Origin: Sphingomonas crusticola
GTDB taxonomy: Bacteria > Pseudomonadota > Alphaproteobacteria > Sphingomonadales > Sphingomonadaceae
Assembly (NCBI RefSeq): GCF_003391115.1
Contig: NZ_QTJP01000001.1
Location: 2,108,001 to 2,172,000 of the forward strand
Reading direction: 5' to 3'
DNA: 64,000 nucleotides
Shown piece by piece: positions 42,064 through 51,947 of the stretch (the first letter of the stretch is position 1; each line of letters starts with the position of its first letter). Under the pieces are notes generated by a model that made no database searches, was not told the DNA's origin, and worked only from the letters and a program-made list of their open reading frames with translations. The position numbers and the translations under genes were made by a program.

Positions 42064-44955
42064 GTGGCGGGGAATGTGGATGCCCTCCATGCCGAGCCGG
42101 CGGAGACGCTGGCCGAGCTGATCGCGGCGCATGATTGGGCCGCAACCGCTCTCGGCGCGCCTGGGCAATGGCCAGGCCCGCTGCGCGATGCGGTCGCCCT
42201 GATGCTCGCGTCGCCCCTGCCGATGGTCCTGTTCTGGGGGCCGGAGCTCACCGCCATCTATAACGACGCTTATGCGCTTGCGATCGGCGATCGCCATCCC
42301 GCGTCGCTTGGCCGCGCGGCGGCGGACAAATGGGCGCACGTGTGGGACAGGATCGGACCGGTCCTCGCCTCGGTGCGCGACACTGGCCGGCCGGTGATGA
42401 CGCGCGACGCCCTTTTCCCCACCCGTCGGGACGGCGTGATGCGTGAAGCCTTGCTCGATATCGCTTATTCGGCGGTTCGCGATGCCGACAATTCGCCGGG
42501 CGGCGTGCTGTGCATAGTCTATGAGATGACCGATCGTGCCCGGGCGGTGGACGCCGCCAATGCCGAACGCGAGCGGCTGGCGCAGATGTTCGAGCAGGCA
42601 CCGAGCTTCATGGCGCTGCTGCGCGAGCCTGGGCATGTCTACGAATTCGCGAACCACGCTTACCAGGAACTCGTCCATCATCGCGCGATCATCGGCCAAT
42701 CGGTCGCTACCGCCTTGCCCGAAGTCGTCGCGCAAGGCTTTATCGCGATCCTCGATCAGGTCGCCGATACCCGGCAGCCTTATACCGGGCGTAGCGTACC
42801 GGTCACGCTCCACCCGACACCCGGCGTGGAGGACCGCCGGGTCGTCGACCTCATCTTCCAGCCGGTTGTCGCCGCGGACGGCGCGCTCACCGGGATCTTC
42901 GTGGAGGGGAGCGACGTCACCGAACGGGCGCGGGTCGAGACGCAGCTGGCGTTGAGCGAAAGCACGCTCGGGCTGGCCGTCGAAATGGGAGAGATCGGGA
43001 CCTGGGACCTGGATCTGCTCACCGACACGCTCTTGTGGTCCGACCGGACCAAGGCGATGTTCGGAATCTCGCCGGGCGTTCCTTGCACGATGGCGGACTT
43101 CCATGACGGGCTCCATCCCGAAGACCGCGAGGCGACTTTGGCCGCCTTTGCCGCCGCGCTCGATCCCGAACGGCGCGCCGCGTACGATGTCGAATATCGC
43201 ACGATCGGGAAGGAAGACGGGGTCATCCGTTGGGTCGCGGCCAAGGGACGCGGGTTGTTCGAGGATGGCGAGGGGCGGTGCGTGCGTGCGGTCGGAACCG
43301 TGCTCGACATCACCGGTCGGAAGACGGTGCAGGAAGAGTTGCGCGAGAGCGAGGCGCGCTTCCGCACGCTTGCGGACAGCGCGCCGGCTTTGATCTGGAT
43401 GTGCGATGACAAAGGTGCGCTTGTCTTCGCCAACCGCTGGCACGAGGAGACGTTCGGGCGCCCCACCGCCGAACTCATGGACGGCGGCTGGCAGTCCATC
43501 ATCCATCCGCACGACCAGGCGGGGTTTATCGCCGACTTCGACCAGGCTTTCCTGAGCAGGGCGCCCTTCAGCCGCGACGTCCGCGTGATCGATCGCCATG
43601 GTGTCACGCGCTGGCTGCATAGCGAGGCGCGGCCGCGCAAAGTCGATGGCGTTTTCGTCGGCTATGTCGGCTGCGATGTCGACATCACCGAAGTCCATCT
43701 CGCGTCGGAGATATTGGAAAAGGGCATCGCCGAGCGCACCCAGGAGCTTGCTGCCACCAATCGCCAGCTTTCCGCGCAGATCGAGGAGCGTGAGCGGGTC
43801 GAGGCGACTTTGCGCCAGATGCAGCGGCTGGAGGCGATCGGCCAGCTAACCTCGGGCGTCGCGCACGATTTCAACAATCTCCTCACGGTCGTGCTCGGCA
43901 ATGTCGATCTCGTCGCGCGCGCCGCGGCCGATGCCAAGCTGGACGAACGCACCCGCCAGCGGCTCGGCTACATGCGCACCGCCGCCGAGCGTGGCGCTAC
44001 GCTCACCGCGCAATTGCTGGCATTCTCGCGCCGCCAGCGGCTGGAGGCGCGGCCGATCGACCTGAACGACACCGTCGCCGGCATGCGCGATCTGCTGCAA
44101 AGTTCGATGGGCGGTGCGGTCCGGCTCGACACGCGGCTGCGGCCCGATCTGTGGCCGGCTCTGGTCGACCCCACCCAGATCGAGCTCATCATCCTCAACC
44201 TCGCCATCAATGCGCGCGATGCGATGGAGGTCGGCGGGTCGCTGACGGTATCGACCGACAATATCACGCTCGGCCAGCCGGACCATCCGGAGGAACCGCC
44301 GCCGGGCGATTATGTGCTGATCGCCGTGACCGACACGGGCAGCGGCATGACGCCCGACGTGCGCGATCGCGCATTCGAGCCCTTTTTCACCACCAAGCCG
44401 GTCGGCAAGGGATCGGGCCTCGGCCTGCCGCAGGTGTTTGGCTTTGCCAAGCAGTCCGGCGGCGGGGTTGCGATCCAGACCGAAGTGGGCAAGGGCACGT
44501 CGGTGCGCGTCTATCTGCCACGTGCCGAGGAGCGGCGGCGCGAACCGCGTCCGCCCGCGCTCGAGCTCGGATCGGAACGGGGCGGGGAAGTGTGCGGCCG
44601 CCGCATCCTCGTCGTCGACGATGATCCCCCCGTGCGCGAGATCACCGCCACCATGTTGCGCACGATGGGCGCCGAGGTGCTCGAAGCGGGCAGCGGCGGC
44701 GCCGCGCTCGAACTGCTCGACCGCGATAGCGTGGATCTGCTGGTGATCGACTTCGCCATGCCCGGCATGAACGGGGCCGAGCTCGCCGCCGCCTGCAAGA
44801 CGCGCTGGCCCGATCTGCCGACCTTGTTCGTGACCGGCTATGCCGATTTGCGGGCGATCGCCTCGGTCAGCGAGGAGCGCATCGTGCAGAAACCGTTCCG
44901 CGGCGGCGAATTGCAGCGCAAGGTGGGGCTGTTGCTGGCCGGGCGGGTGGGATGA
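42064..44955 (+). CDS. multi-PAS hybrid histidine kinase with receiver domain
   Basis: 963-residue cytosolic hybrid sensor kinase without membrane segments. Four PAS-type regions occupy about residues 20-560, including PLPMVLFWGPELTAIYNDAYA, QAPSFMALLREPGHVYEFAN, EIGTWDLDLLTDTLLWSDRT and DSAPALIWMCDDKGALVFAN in segments. The HisKA H-box is GQLTSGVAHDFNNLL with His at residue 601. The ATPase domain has NLAINARDAMEVGG, DTGSGMTPD and GKGSGLGLPQVFGF. The receiver has Asp at 896 (LLVIDFAMPGMNG). All catalytic residues are present. It starts with GTG 42064, or GTG 42076, which has GGCGGGGA upstream. It is divergent from the efflux operon, and a regulatory link is possible but unproven. Confidence 0.93.
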   Translation: MAGNVDALHAEPAETLAELIAAHDWAATALGAPGQWPGPLRDAVALMLASPLPMVLFWGPELTAIYNDAYALAIGDRHPASLGRAAADKWAHVWDRIGPVLASVRDTGRPVMTRDALFPTRRDGVMREALLDIAYSAVRDADNSPGGVLCIVYEMTDRARAVDAANAERERLAQMFEQAPSFMALLREPGHVYEFANHAYQELVHHRAIIGQSVATALPEVVAQGFIAILDQVADTRQPYTGRSVPVTLHPTPGVEDRRVVDLIFQPVVAADGALTGIFVEGSDVTERARVETQLALSESTLGLAVEMGEIGTWDLDLLTDTLLWSDRTKAMFGISPGVPCTMADFHDGLHPEDREATLAAFAAALDPERRAAYDVEYRTIGKEDGVIRWVAAKGRGLFEDGEGRCVRAVGTVLDITGRKTVQEELRESEARFRTLADSAPALIWMCDDKGALVFANRWHEETFGRPTAELMDGGWQSIIHPHDQAGFIADFDQAFLSRAPFSRDVRVIDRHGVTRWLHSEARPRKVDGVFVGYVGCDVDITEVHLASEILEKGIAERTQELAATNRQLSAQIEERERVEATLRQMQRLEAIGQLTSGVAHDFNNLLTVVLGNVDLVARAAADAKLDERTRQRLGYMRTAAERGATLTAQLLAFSRRQRLEARPIDLNDTVAGMRDLLQSSMGGAVRLDTRLRPDLWPALVDPTQIELIILNLAINARDAMEVGGSLTVSTDNITLGQPDHPEEPPPGDYVLIAVTDTGSGMTPDVRDRAFEPFFTTKPVGKGSGLGLPQVFGFAKQSGGGVAIQTEVGKGTSVRVYLPRAEERRREPRPPALELGSERGGEVCGRRILVVDDDPPVREITATMLRTMGAEVLEAGSGGAALELLDRDSVDLLVIDFAMPGMNGAELAAACKTRWPDLPTLFVTGYADLRAIASVSEERIVQKPFRGGELQRKVGLLLAGRVG

Positions 44956-44988
44956 CCCCGTGTCCAACTCAGCGGGATGTAAGTCCTT

Positions 44989-46728
44989 CTACTCCTCTTC
45001 CGGATAAGGCCCCTTGCCGCCCTCGGCGATGAAGCGATCGATCCGCGCCGTCAGCACCGGCAGCGGTACCGATCCCAGCTCCAGCACCGCGTCATGGAAG
45101 GCGCGGATGTTGAACTTCGCCCCAAGCGCGGACTCGGCTTTCGCCCGCCCCTCGCGGATCGCCATCTCACCGAGATAGTAAGACAGCGCCTGCCCCGGCC
45201 ACGAAATATAGCGGTCGACCTCGGTGGCGATTTCGTGATCCGACAAGGCGGTATTGTCGTGGAGGAAGGCCAGGGCCTGGTCGCGCGTCCAGCCTTTGTG
45301 ATGAATGCCGGTATCGACCACCAGCCGCGCCGCGCGCCACATCTGGTAGCTCAGCATTCCGAACCGCTCATAAGGCGTCCGGTAGATCCCCATCTCGTCG
45401 CCGAGCCGCTCGCAATAGAGCGCCCAGCCTTCGCCATAAGCGGAAATGTACAGCGTCTGGCGGAATTTGGGGCTGGCCTTGTTCTCGCTCGCCAGCGGGA
45501 TCTGGAAGGCATGGCCGGGCGCGCTTTCATGCAGGGTCAGTGCCGGCAATTGGTAGAGCGGGCGCGACGGCAGGTCGTAGGTATTGACCAGATATTCGCC
45601 CGGTCCGCCGCGCCCGGCGGTGTAGAATGGCGCGATATCGTCGGGCACGGGCACGATCCCGAAACGCCGCCGCGGCAGATGGCCGATATAGAGCCCGATC
45701 TTGCGATCCACCTCCTTGGCGGTCCACGCCGCGCGATCCAGCAATTCCTGCGGCGTCCTGGCGTAGAAGCGCGGATCGCTGCGCAGGAAGGTAAGGAAGG
45801 CGGGAAGATCGCCGGCAAAGCCGGTCTGCTTCATCACGGCCAGCATCTCGGCGTGGATTTTCGCGACTTCAGCCAGGCCGATGGCGTGGATCTGGTCGGC
45901 GCTCAGGTCGAGCGTGGCATAGGCCTTGATCTGGGCGGCATACCAGGCCTTCCCACCCGGCAGCGCCTCCGCCGCGAGCGTGGTGCGGCTATGCGGAATA
46001 TAATCCTCGCGCAGATAGGCGAGCAGCGCGCGATAGGCCGGCAGCGCCTCGGTCTCGATCGCGCGCTTGGCCTCCTCCCGCAACGCCGCCTGCGTTGCCG
46101 CGGGGATCGAGGGCGGCATCGCCTTGAACGGCGTGTAGAGAAAGCTGTCCTCGGCCGCCTTGGCCGCCGCCGCCTGCGCCACCCCTTGGTCGCGGCCGGC
46201 GAGGGTGACGCGCGGCGGCGTGAAGCCGCGCGCCGCACCGGCCCGCATGTTGGCGATCTGCTCGGCGAAATAGGCGGGCAGCTCGTGCAGCTGGGTGACC
46301 CAATTGCGGTAATCCGCCTCGCTCTTGAACGAAGCCCGCGCGGTGTAGCCGAGGTCGCTCCAGAAGCTGCTGTCGGAATTGGCCGGCATTTCATAGTCGC
46401 GTGACGCCAGTGCCGCGATCCGGCTTTCCAGGTCGAAACGGTACACCGCATAATCCACCGCGGTCGGCGGCGAGAGGTCGGCTGGCCGGATCGCGTCGAG
46501 CTCGCTCAGCACCTGCCGCAAATAGGCGAGCCGCCGCGCCTGCGCCGTCGGCCGCACGTCCTGCAGATGCGGTGCGATCCGCTCGTCATCTTCGCCCCCG
46601 CCGCCATCGGCGCGGGCCCAGGCATATTCGCGCTCGCTGATCGCCTTGAACCGCGCATCGCCGGCAGGCGTGGCATAAGCCGGCAGCGCCGCGCCGAGGC
46701 AGAATAGCAGGACGGGCAGCAGCCTCAT
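44989..46728 (-). CDS. exported DUF885 metallopeptidase-like protein
   Basis: 579-residue exported protein of the DUF885 family, a zinc-peptidase-like group. The signal peptide is MRLLPVLLFCLGAALPAYA. The mature part is alpha-helical, with PANSDSSFWSDLGYTARASF and GQALSYYLGEMAIREGRAKAES as family marks. The putative zinc site is LHESAPGHAFQ, a HExxxGH variant, and ISAYGEGWALYCERLGDEMG holds the third ligand. The domain is complete. The natural substrate is not established. The TGA at 44989 is 33 bases from the convergent kinase gene. Confidence 0.9.
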   Translation of the reverse strand: MRLLPVLLFCLGAALPAYATPAGDARFKAISEREYAWARADGGGGEDDERIAPHLQDVRPTAQARRLAYLRQVLSELDAIRPADLSPPTAVDYAVYRFDLESRIAALASRDYEMPANSDSSFWSDLGYTARASFKSEADYRNWVTQLHELPAYFAEQIANMRAGAARGFTPPRVTLAGRDQGVAQAAAAKAAEDSFLYTPFKAMPPSIPAATQAALREEAKRAIETEALPAYRALLAYLREDYIPHSRTTLAAEALPGGKAWYAAQIKAYATLDLSADQIHAIGLAEVAKIHAEMLAVMKQTGFAGDLPAFLTFLRSDPRFYARTPQELLDRAAWTAKEVDRKIGLYIGHLPRRRFGIVPVPDDIAPFYTAGRGGPGEYLVNTYDLPSRPLYQLPALTLHESAPGHAFQIPLASENKASPKFRQTLYISAYGEGWALYCERLGDEMGIYRTPYERFGMLSYQMWRAARLVVDTGIHHKGWTRDQALAFLHDNTALSDHEIATEVDRYISWPGQALSYYLGEMAIREGRAKAESALGAKFNIRAFHDAVLELGSVPLPVLTARIDRFIAEGGKGPYPEEE

Positions 46729-46797
46729 TCGTCTCTCCGGGCGCGCATGCGTTGCGGCCGATTGACTTGAAGCGGGCGGCGGCCCCAAGCGCAAGCC

Positions 46798-47799
46798 ATG
46801 CGCTTCTTCTCCGACAATGCCGCCCCCGTACATCCCGCCGTGTTCGCCGCGATGGCGGCTGCCGATCAGGTCGACACGGCCTATGATGGCGATGCGCTCA
46901 GCCGCGGGCTCGACGCGCGCTTTTCCGAGCTGTTCGGGCGCGAGGTGACGGCCCTGTGGATACCGACCGGGACCGCCGCCAACGCGCTGGCGCTGGCCGC
47001 CCTCTGCCCGCCTTATGGGGGCATCCTGTGCCATCGCGATTCGCATATTCAGAATGACGAATGCGGCGCGCCCGAATTCTACACGCACGGCGCCAAGCTT
47101 ATCCTGGCGGAAGGCGCAGGCGCCAAGCTGACGCCGGATTCGGTGCGGGCGGCGGCCGATGCCATCGCCAACGACGTCCATCGGGTCCAGCCGCACGCTT
47201 TATCGATCACCAATGCCACCGAATATGGCTGCGTCTACACGCCCGCCGAGGTGGCCGCGCTGGGTGCGCTGGCGCGGGAGCGCGGCTGGCGCTTCCACAT
47301 GGATGGCGCCCGCTTCGCCAATGCGGTCGCGACGCTCGGCTGCACCCCCGCGGAGCTGACCTGCGACGCGGGGGTGGACGTGCTCAGCTTCGGCTTCGTC
47401 AAGAATGGCGGGCTGTCGGCCGAGGCATTGATCTTTTTCGACGATAGCCTGGCCGACGCCACCCGCCGCCGCCGCAAGCGCGCCGGGCACCTTTTGTCCA
47501 AGGGCCGTTACCTCGCCGCGCAGATTCACGCGATGCTAGACGGGGATTTGTGGCTGGAGACGGCGCGTGCCGCCAATGGCCACGCGCAGACGCTGGCCGC
47601 CGCCGCGGCCTCCCGCCTGATCGCGCCGGTGGAAGCTAACGAATTGTTCCTGCGCATGGCGCCGGAAGAGACCGCGCGGCTGCGCGCGCAGGGCTTCGAT
47701 TTCTACGATTGGGCGGCCGGCGAAATCCGGCTGGTGACCCATTGGGCGAGCCCCGCGGACGAAGTGCAGGCGCTGGCGCGCGCGATCGCGGCGCTGTGA
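46798..47799 (+). CDS. low-specificity L-threonine aldolase / beta-eliminating lyase family
   Basis: PLP enzyme of fold type I, 333 residues, that probably splits threonine or allo-threonine to glycine and acetaldehyde. Motifs are MRFFSDNAAPVHPAVFAAM, IPTGTAANALALAALCPP, ATEYGCVYTPAEVAALGALARERG, HMDGARFANAVATLGC and the PLP lysine in FGFVKNGGLSAEALIFF. The usual pattern around the lysine is GxSKxxG, so FVKNGG is slightly divergent. The stop overlaps the start of the DMT transporter by four bases, suggesting co-translation. Confidence 0.88.
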   Translation: MRFFSDNAAPVHPAVFAAMAAADQVDTAYDGDALSRGLDARFSELFGREVTALWIPTGTAANALALAALCPPYGGILCHRDSHIQNDECGAPEFYTHGAKLILAEGAGAKLTPDSVRAAADAIANDVHRVQPHALSITNATEYGCVYTPAEVAALGALARERGWRFHMDGARFANAVATLGCTPAELTCDAGVDVLSFGFVKNGGLSAEALIFFDDSLADATRRRRKRAGHLLSKGRYLAAQIHAMLDGDLWLETARAANGHAQTLAAAAASRLIAPVEANELFLRMAPEETARLRAQGFDFYDWAAGEIRLVTHWASPADEVQALARAIAAL

Positions 47800-48728
47800 G
47801 CGGGGCGGCCCCGCTCGACAAGGGGACACAGGGGCGCATCGCGCTGCCCTTCGCCGTCGTCACCCTGATCTGGGGTTCGACCTGGCTTGCGATCCATAGC
47901 CAGTTCGGGCCGGTCTCGACGCAATGGTCGGTGTGCTACCGTTTCGCCGTCGGCGGCCTTGCCATGTTCGCGGTGGCGGCGGCGACGAAGGCGCCGCTGC
48001 GCATGAACGCCACCGGCCATGGCGTCGCGCTCGTGCTCGGCATCGCCACCTTCATGATCAATTATAATCTGGTCTATGCCGCCGAACTCCACATCACCTC
48101 GGGCTTGGTGGCGGTTTTGTTCTCGCTGCTCGTGCCGCTCAACGCCATCTTCGCGCGCATCTTCCTGAAGCAGCAATTGTCGCGTCCCTTCCTGCTGGGA
48201 TCGGGCGTCGCGATGCTGGGCGTGGCGCTCTTGTTCATCCACGAGTGGCGCGCGACCGACCGCAGCCCGCACGATGTCCTGATCGGCATCGTCTTCACCC
48301 TCATCGCGGTCACCACGGCATCGGTCGGCAATGTCTTCCAGGGCAGCGCCCGTGCCCGCGCCACCGCCATGCCGACCCTGCTCGCCTGGGGTATGAGCTG
48401 GGGCGCATTGCTCGATGCCCTGTTCGCGTGGGTCACGTCGGGCCCGCCGACCTTCGATCTCCGCCCGTCCTATATTGCCGGCCTGCTCTACCTCGGCATC
48501 ATCGCCTCGGCGCTTGCCTTCACGCTATATTTCAACCTGATCCGCCGCATCGGCGCCGCGCGCGGTGGCTATGTCAACGTCCTCATCCCGGTGATCGCGA
48601 TGGGTTTCTCGACTTTGTTCGAGCGTTACCGCTGGTCGGTGGAGGCCGCGATCGGCGGTGCCCTTGTGCTGATCGGGCTTGTACTGGCAATGCGGGCGCG
48701 CGGCGACGCGGCCGCGCCGAGGCGATGA
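47796..48728 (+). CDS. EamA/DMT-family transporter
   Basis: Ten-segment inner-membrane transporter of the drug/metabolite superfamily (EamA repeats), 310 residues. It has two EamA halves: PFAVVTLIWGSTWLAIHSQFG with the family WGS motif, and the second with VGNVFQGSARARATAMPTLL. The substrate could be an amino acid or metabolite. The GTG start at 47796 overlaps the previous stop. It may export the product or substrate of the aldolase, but that is inference from the overlap only. Confidence 0.88.
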   Translation: MSGAAPLDKGTQGRIALPFAVVTLIWGSTWLAIHSQFGPVSTQWSVCYRFAVGGLAMFAVAAATKAPLRMNATGHGVALVLGIATFMINYNLVYAAELHITSGLVAVLFSLLVPLNAIFARIFLKQQLSRPFLLGSGVAMLGVALLFIHEWRATDRSPHDVLIGIVFTLIAVTTASVGNVFQGSARARATAMPTLLAWGMSWGALLDALFAWVTSGPPTFDLRPSYIAGLLYLGIIASALAFTLYFNLIRRIGAARGGYVNVLIPVIAMGFSTLFERYRWSVEAAIGGALVLIGLVLAMRARGDAAAPRR

Positions 48729-48732
48729 TCCC

Positions 48733-49875
48733 ATGAGTCAGTTCGATCTTACCGAAGACCAGCTTGCCATCCAGGAGATGGCGCAGCGTTTCACCGCCGA
48801 CGCGATCACGCCGCATGCAGCGGAGTGGGACGAGCACCATCATTTCCCGCGCGACGTGGTCAAGGCGGCGGCCGAGCTCGGCTTCGGCGCGATCTACGTC
48901 TCGGAAGGATCGGGCGGGATCGGCCTTGGGCGACTGGAAGCTGCACTGATCATGGAAGCGATGGCCTATGGCTGTCCCTCGACCTCCGCCTTCATCTCGA
49001 TCCACAATATGGCGTCGTGGATGATCGACACGTTCGGCTCGGCCGAACTGAAGACGCGATATCTGCCCGACATGGTCGCCTGCGAGCGGCTCGGCTCTTA
49101 TTGCCTGACCGAGCCCGGCTCGGGTTCGGACGCCGCCGCGCTCAAGACCAAGGCTGTGCGCGACGGCGATCATTATGTCGTCAGCGGCTCCAAGGCGTTC
49201 ATCTCGGGCGCTGGCGAGAATGAGATCTACGTCACCATGGTCCGCACTGGCGGCGAGGGCGCCAAGGGCATTTCCTGCCTGGTGATCGAAAAGGACATGG
49301 CCGGCGTCAGCTTCGGCGCCAACGAAAAGAAGCTCGGCTGGCGCTCGCAGCCGACGCGGCAGGTGAATTTCGACAATGTCCGCGTGCCCGTCGAGAATCT
49401 CGTCGGCGCAGAGGGAGAAGGCTTCAAGATCGCAATGTCCGGCCTCGACGGCGGACGCCTCAATATCGGCGCCTGCTCGCTCGGCGGAGCGCAGCGCTGC
49501 CTCGACGAAGCGATCGCCTATACGCGCGACCGGCGCCAGTTCGGCCAGCGCATCGTCGATTTCCAGGCGACCCAATTCACGCTCGCCGACATGGAAACCG
49601 AGCTGCAGGCGGCGCGCACCCTGCTTTACGCGGCGGCGGCCAAGGTCACCGCCGGTGCGCCGGACAAGACCAAGTTCGCGGCGATGGCCAAACGGCTTGC
49701 GACCGACACCGGCAGCGCGGTGGTCGACCGCGCGCTCCAGCTGCATGGCGGCTATGGCTATCTCCAGGATTATCCGGTCGAACGCTTCTTCCGCGATTTG
49801 CGCGTCCACCGCATCCTCGAAGGCACCAACGAGATCATGCGCGTGATCATCGCGCGCGAATTGCTGCGGCAATGA
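48733..49875 (+). CDS. acyl-CoA dehydrogenase (isobutyryl-CoA dehydrogenase-like)
   Basis: FAD enzyme that oxidises short branched acyl-CoA. 380 residues. Segments include YCLTEPGSGSDAAALKTKA, VSGSKAFISGAGENEIYVTMVRTGG (in parts), LGWRSQPTRQVNFDNVRVP, GGRLNIGACSLGGAQRCLD and LHGGYGYLQDYPVERFFRDLRV. The catalytic Glu is in RILEGTNEIMRVIIAREL. Because 3-hydroxyisobutyryl-CoA hydrolase and 3-hydroxyisobutyrate dehydrogenase follow, the valine-pathway isobutyryl-CoA dehydrogenase is the likely role. ATG 48733 is four bases after the transporter gene. Confidence 0.92.
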   Translation: MSQFDLTEDQLAIQEMAQRFTADAITPHAAEWDEHHHFPRDVVKAAAELGFGAIYVSEGSGGIGLGRLEAALIMEAMAYGCPSTSAFISIHNMASWMIDTFGSAELKTRYLPDMVACERLGSYCLTEPGSGSDAAALKTKAVRDGDHYVVSGSKAFISGAGENEIYVTMVRTGGEGAKGISCLVIEKDMAGVSFGANEKKLGWRSQPTRQVNFDNVRVPVENLVGAEGEGFKIAMSGLDGGRLNIGACSLGGAQRCLDEAIAYTRDRRQFGQRIVDFQATQFTLADMETELQAARTLLYAAAAKVTAGAPDKTKFAAMAKRLATDTGSAVVDRALQLHGGYGYLQDYPVERFFRDLRVHRILEGTNEIMRVIIARELLRQ

Positions 49876-49986
49876 TCCTTCGAGAGGCCGCTTCGACAAG
49901 CTCAGCGGCTGCTCAGGATGGGCGCTTATTTTTTCCACGCTCATCCTGAGTAGGGGCTGAGCTCGTCGAAGACCCGTATCGAAGGA
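49876..49986. repeat. palindromic intergenic repeat (CTTCGACAAGCTCAG family)
   Basis: Nested inverted repeats: outer TCCTTCGA / TCGAAGGA, inner CTTCGACAAGCTCAGC / GCTGAGCTCGTCGAAG, then CTCAGGATG / CATCCTGAG around GCGCTTATTTTTTCCACG. It fills the gap between the acyl-CoA dehydrogenase and hydrolase genes and ends six bases before the hydrolase start. A partial relative is at 51056-51080. Confidence 0.8.
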
Positions 49987-49991
49987 CGTCA

Positions 49992-51041
49992 ATGACCATA
50001 GAAGTCCTCGCTTTCACCGAAGGGAAGGTCGGTCGCCTGCAGCTCAACCGGCCCAAGGCGATCCATGCGCTCAACGAGGCGATGTGCCGCACCATGATCG
50101 ACGCGCTCGTGCCGTGGCGTATCGACCCTGCGGTCGAGCTGATCCTGCTCGATCATGCAGAAGGGCGGGGCTTTTGCGCGGGGGGCGACGTGCGCGCGGT
50201 GGCGGCGAGCGCCAAGGGTGACGGGACCCTGGCGCGCGCTTTCTTCCACACCGAATATCAGCTCAACCATCTGCTCTTTACCTATGCCAAGCCGATAGTG
50301 AGCTTCCTCGACGGCATCGTGATGGGCGGCGGCGTCGGCATCGGCCTGCCGGCGAAATATCGCGTAGCGACCGAACGCACGATATTCGCCATGCCGGAGG
50401 CGACGATCGGCCTGTTTCCCGATGTCGGCGGCGGCTGGTATCTTTCGCGCCTGCCGGGGCGGCTCGGCCAATATCTCGCGCTCACCGCCGCCAGGTTGAA
50501 CGGGGCCGACCTGATCGCGGTCGGCCTCGCGACCCATCATATCCCCTCCGACAGGCTCGACGGCGTCAAAGCAGCACTCATCGCCGATCCCGGTCAGGCG
50601 GAGGCGATCCTCGATGCCGCGTCCACCCCACCGGCCGAGGCACCGATCCTCGCTCTGCAACCGGATATCGATCGTCTGTTCGCCGCCGACGAACTGGAGG
50701 ATATCATTGCCGCGCTCGAAGCCGATCCCGGCGAATGGGCGCAAGCCACCTTGGCCGGCCTGCGCAGCAAATCGCCGCAATCGTGCAAGGTTGCGCTGCG
50801 CCTGTTGCGGGCTTCCGCGCACCACAGCGATTTCCACGATGAGATGCGGGTCGAATATGCCGTGGCCGCCCACGTCTGTCAGCGCCACGATTTCATCGAA
50901 GGCGTGCGCGCACTGCTGATCGACAAGGATAATGCCCCGCGCTGGGAGCCCGCCACGCCCGAGGGCGTAACCGAGACCGTGCTGAACACGATCTTCGCGC
51001 CCTTGCCGGATGGAGAAGCGTGGGAGCCGTTGCGGTTGTGA
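49992..51041 (+). CDS. 3-hydroxyisobutyryl-CoA hydrolase
   Basis: Crotonase-fold hydrolase of valine breakdown, 349 residues. It releases 3-hydroxyisobutyrate from its CoA ester. Motifs are LNRPKAIHALNEAMCRTM, GRGFCAGGDVRAVAA (oxyanion hole), GIVMGGGVGIGLPAKYRVAT and MPEATIGLFPDVGGGWYLSRL, with the long C-terminal part that separates this group from plain enoyl-CoA hydratases. The product is the substrate of the dehydrogenase encoded at 52056. The start is ATG 49992 with GAAGGA upstream. Confidence 0.92.
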   Translation: MTIEVLAFTEGKVGRLQLNRPKAIHALNEAMCRTMIDALVPWRIDPAVELILLDHAEGRGFCAGGDVRAVAASAKGDGTLARAFFHTEYQLNHLLFTYAKPIVSFLDGIVMGGGVGIGLPAKYRVATERTIFAMPEATIGLFPDVGGGWYLSRLPGRLGQYLALTAARLNGADLIAVGLATHHIPSDRLDGVKAALIADPGQAEAILDAASTPPAEAPILALQPDIDRLFAADELEDIIAALEADPGEWAQATLAGLRSKSPQSCKVALRLLRASAHHSDFHDEMRVEYAVAAHVCQRHDFIEGVRALLIDKDNAPRWEPATPEGVTETVLNTIFAPLPDGEAWEPLRL

Positions 51042-51055
51042 CCTACCGTCGCCCG

Positions 51056-51153
51056 GACCCTTCGACAGGCTCAGGACAGGCTTGTTCGGGGGTCCGCTCG
51101 GCGGCTAGGCCCTGGCGGCATAGTGGATGCCGGAACAAGTCAGGCATGACGGG
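51056..51153. repeat. two partial intergenic repeat halves
   Basis: GACCCTTCGACAGGCTCAGGACAGG (in two parts) at 51056-51080 resembles the CTTCGACAAGCTCAG family, and TGGATGCCGGAACAAGTCAGGCATGACGGG (in two parts) at 51124-51153 is a half of another palindromic family. They lie between the hydrolase and enoyl-CoA hydratase genes and look like degraded or chimeric copies. Confidence 0.5.
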
Positions 51154-51162
51154 AGAGTAAGA

Positions 51163-51939
51163 ATGGCCGATTACGAAACCCTCCTGATCGAACGCCACGA
51201 TGCGGTCACGCTCGTCCGGCTCAACCGCCCGCAGGCGTTGAATGCGCTGAACACGCAGGTCCTGGGCGAGCTGATCGAGGCTTTCGGCGCCTATGATTCC
51301 GATCCTGCGCAGCGCTGCCTCGTGCTGACCGGCAGCGAAAAGGCGTTTGCTGCCGGCGCGGACATCAAGGAGATGCAGGCGCAGGGCTTCGCGTCGATGT
51401 ACGGCAGCAATTTCTTCGCCGGTTGGGAAAAGGTGACGGCGACGCGCAAGCCCTGGTTTGCGGCGGTGTCGGGTTTCGCGCTCGGCGGCGGGTGCGAGGT
51501 TGCGATGATGGCCGATTTCATCCTCGCCAGCGACAATGCCAAGTTCGGCCAGCCGGAGATTAAGTTGGCGGTCGGCCCGGGCATGGGCGGCTCGCAGCGG
51601 CTGACGCGCGCAATCGGCAAGGCCAAGGCGATGGACATGTGCCTCACCGGGCGGATGATGGGCGCCGAGGAAGCCGAGCGTGCCGGCCTGGTCTCGCGGA
51701 TCGTTCCCGCCGCTTCTCTGACCGAGGAGGCGCTCAAGCTCGCCGCCGAGATCGCGGCGATGCCCCCGCTCGCCGCGATCGCGGTCAAGGAGATGGTCAA
51801 CGCCGCGTTCGAAGGGGGGCTGGCCCAGGGCATCAGTTTCGAGCGGCGCCTGTTCCATGGCCTGTTCGGCACCGAGGATCAGAAAGAAGGCATGTCCGCC
51901 TTTGTCGAAAAACGACCGGGGAATTGGACGGGAAAATAG
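51163..51939 (+). CDS. enoyl-CoA hydratase
   Basis: Crotonase-family hydratase, 258 residues, adding water to enoyl-CoA; here it probably hydrates methacrylyl-CoA in valine breakdown. Motifs are [37 protein letters not shown] (oxyanion), [20 protein letters not shown] with the first catalytic Glu, and [25 protein letters not shown] with the second. Both Glu are present, so hydratase activity is likely. ATG 51163 has GGGAGAG upstream. It lies between genes for the hydrolase and the dehydrogenase of the same pathway. Confidence 0.93.
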   Translation: MADYETLLIERHDAVTLVRLNRPQALNALNTQVLGELIEAFGAYDSDPAQRCLVLTGSEKAFAAGADIKEMQAQGFASMYGSNFFAGWEKVTATRKPWFAAVSGFALGGGCEVAMMADFILASDNAKFGQPEIKLAVGPGMGGSQRLTRAIGKAKAMDMCLTGRMMGAEEAERAGLVSRIVPAASLTEEALKLAAEIAAMPPLAAIAVKEMVNAAFEGGLAQGISFERRLFHGLFGTEDQKEGMSAFVEKRPGNWTGK

Positions 51940-51947
51940 ACCGTCAC

